DNA from: Desulfobacteraceae bacterium
GTDB taxonomy: Bacteria; Desulfobacterota; Desulfobacteria; Desulfobacterales; Desulfosalsimonadaceae
Assembly: GCA_007131845.1 (NCBI GenBank)
Contig: SLPT01000354.1
Location: forward strand, 1 to 6,529
Direction of reading: 5' to 3'
Length of the DNA stretch: 6,529 bases
The notes under the pieces were generated by a model. That model was not told the origin of the DNA. It saw only the letters and a list, made by a program, of their open reading frames with translations, and searched no databases. A program made the position numbers and the translations under genes. Positions 5,237 through 6,529 of this stretch are shown piece by piece (position 1 is the first letter of the stretch; each line of letters opens with the position of its first letter).

Positions 5237-6307
5237 ATGCCTTTGTCAGACAACCAGCCGGATGATTTCCCGGAGATTCAGCCGGTGAGCGTTCCGGACC
5301 ACCCGGTGTGGCCGGAGCTGACACCGGAGGATAAGCGGCGGCTGGAGGAGACAATTAGGGAGATGCTGGAAAGCCTCAACGGCGTTCTGGTAGCCCATTA
5401 CTATACCCATCCGGATGTACAGGCTTTAGCGGAAAAAACCGGCGGATGCGTTGCGGATTCGTTGGAGATGGCCCGGTTCGGTACCCGGCATACGGCTCAA
5501 ACCCTCGTTGTGGCGGGTGTTCGCTTCATGGGCGAGACCGCCAAGATTTTAAACCCGGAAAAAAGGGTTTACATGCCGGATCTTGCCGCCACGTGCAGCC
5601 TCGACGAGGCGTGCCCTGCGGAGGAATTCAGCCGGTTTTGCGACCTGCATCCGGATCACACGGTGGTCGTTTACGCCAATACCAGCGCCCGCGTCAAGGC
5701 CCGGGCCGACTGGGTCGTTACCTCCGGAATCGCAGCACCCCTTATCGAACACCTTGCGGCAAAGGGGGAAAAAATCCTGTGGGCCCCGGACCGGCACCTG
5801 GGCCGCTACCTGGAAATGACCACCGGCGCCGATATGCTCCTGTGGCCCGGATCCTGCGTGGTTCACGAAGAATTCAGATCCGTGGCGCTGGCCCGGGTAA
5901 CGCGCCTGCATCCCGATGCAGCGATCCTGGTGCATCCGGAATCGCCGGAAAGCGTCATCTCCCAGGCCCATGTCGTGGGGTCGACCACCGCGCTGATCAA
6001 GGCGGTTTCCACCATGGAAAACAAGAAATTCATCGTGGCAACCGACAAGGGAATTTTCTACAAGATGCGCCAGGCGGCACCCGACAAGATCCTTATCGAG
6101 GCACCCACGGTGGGGGAGGGAGCGACCTGCCAGGCCTGCGCCGAATGCCCGTGGATGGGATTGAACTCCCTTCAAAGCCTTACCGCGGGCCTGGAAAACA
6201 AAACGGGCGAGATCCGCATCGATCCCTTGATCCGGGACCAGGCGGTTGTGCCGATCCGGCGAATGCTCCAATTTGCGGAAACCCTGAAAAAAGACGACAA
6301 GGACTGA
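5237..6307 (+). CDS. nadA: Quinolinate synthase NadA
   Basis: A 356-residue [4Fe-4S] enzyme that condenses iminoaspartate with dihydroxyacetone phosphate to form quinolinate in de novo NAD synthesis. Recognisable blocks are AHYYTHPD (53-60), [13 protein letters not shown] (69-81), [12 protein letters not shown] (94-105), [15 protein letters not shown] (146-160), [10 protein letters not shown] (182-191), LVHPESP (231-237) and [10 protein letters not shown] (247-256). The cluster ligands are C120, C207 and C304, spaced 87 and 97 residues apart exactly as C113, C200 and C297 of E. coli NadA. C298/C301/C304 form the CxxCxxC segment. Length is close to the E. coli enzyme, with a slightly longer N-terminus. 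ATG 5237 is preferred because GGAG (5227-5230) lies six bases upstream; ATG 5231 abuts that site. The partner genes nadB and nadC are not in the window. The gap to the kinase gene is 83 nt with no clear terminator. Confidence 0.97.
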   Translation: MPLSDNQPDDFPEIQPVSVPDHPVWPELTPEDKRRLEETIREMLESLNGVLVAHYYTHPDVQALAEKTGGCVADSLEMARFGTRHTAQTLVVAGVRFMGETAKILNPEKRVYMPDLAATCSLDEACPAEEFSRFCDLHPDHTVVVYANTSARVKARADWVVTSGIAAPLIEHLAAKGEKILWAPDRHLGRYLEMTTGADMLLWPGSCVVHEEFRSVALARVTRLHPDAAILVHPESPESVISQAHVVGSTTALIKAVSTMENKKFIVATDKGIFYKMRQAAPDKILIEAPTVGEGATCQACAECPWMGLNSLQSLTAGLENKTGEIRIDPLIRDQAVVPIRRMLQFAETLKKDDKD

Positions 6308-6320
6308 GGCTCCGCCCATC

Positions 6321-6529
6321 ATGATGACTGACCGGTTTGAACAGATCGTCGAGCGCATCGGAGCAGTCGTGCTCGGAAAACATCCGCAGATCCGCCTGGC
6401 CCTGGCATGCCTCTTTGCCCGGGGGCATCTTCTGATCGAAGATATGCCCGGAATCGGCAAGACCACCCTGGCCAAGGTGCTGGCCCGGTGCCTGGGACTG
6501 GCATTCCAGCGCGTCCAGTTCACATCGGA
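6321..6529 (+). CDS. MoxR-family AAA+ ATPase, N-terminal part (runs off window)
   Basis: The frame from ATG 6321 is open to the window edge: 69 residues starting MMTDRFEQIVERIGAVVLGK. Residues 28-50 contain LACLFARGHLLIED and the Walker A motif DMPGIGKTT, followed by LAKVLARCLGLAFQRVQFT. That order (VLG-K/Q, GGH-LLE, P-G-x-GKT, F-x-R-x-QFT) is characteristic of MoxR ATPases, which act as chaperone-like factors, often encoded beside DUF58 and von Willebrand factor A proteins. Walker B and later motifs lie beyond the window. The start is 13 nt after the nadA stop, with GAGG (6306-6309) overlapping that stop, so translation may be coupled; ATG 6324 is an alternative start. Confidence 0.88.
   Translation, partial: MMTDRFEQIVERIGAVVLGKHPQIRLALACLFARGHLLIEDMPGIGKTTLAKVLARCLGLAFQRVQFTS

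Noticed and set aside
5549..6523. 324-residue minus-strand frame
   Set aside because: It is antisense to nadA and the MoxR gene and has no family resemblance.

Overview
The window (6,529 bases, moderately GC-rich) reads as bacterial chromosome, most likely from a sulfate-reducing Desulfobacterota/Deltaproteobacterium of the Desulfobacteraceae type. That assignment is inferred from the protein style: an Archaeoglobus-like IscU/IscS pair, small zinc-ribbon proteins, a soluble PAS hybrid kinase with separate Hpt, and NadA beside MoxR. No rRNA or other taxonomic marker is present.

Layout: (1) 1-188 is the 3' end of a gene whose C-terminus resembles uncharacterised lipoproteins. (2) 213-725 is an IscU-type Fe-S scaffold with all three cluster cysteines and an added C-terminal zinc ribbon. 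(3) 830-874 is a long hairpin in the gap before the next gene. (4) 915-2087 is an IscS/NifS-fold protein that has lost the PLP lysine (Arg203 instead) and several other PLP and substrate residues but keeps the mobile-loop cysteine. (5) 2142-2231 is a roughly 90-nt structured element between convergent genes. (6) 2233-2451 (minus strand) encodes a 72-residue zinc-ribbon protein. (7) 2452-2749 is an AT-rich divergent intergenic region with candidate promoters. (8) 2750-3094 encodes an Hpt phosphotransfer protein. (9) 3177-5153 encodes a REC-PAS-HisKA-HATPase-REC hybrid histidine kinase. (10) 5237-6307 is nadA, quinolinate synthase. (11) 6321 to the window edge is the start of a MoxR-type AAA+ ATPase.

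How the genes fit together: IscU and the IscS-like protein look like a scaffold/partner pair in which the partner is unlikely to be a cysteine desulfurase. By analogy with the lysine-less IscS of Archaeoglobus fulgidus, it may donate a cysteine ligand to the cluster growing on IscU, with sulfur coming from elsewhere, for example free sulfide. Hpt and the hybrid kinase form a cytoplasmic multistep phosphorelay whose output is not in the window. NadA is a [4Fe-4S] enzyme and so a plausible client of Fe-S assembly, but nothing shown links it to the upstream genes beyond proximity. The most interesting part of the window is the iscU / lysine-less iscS-like unit together with the hairpin between the two genes.
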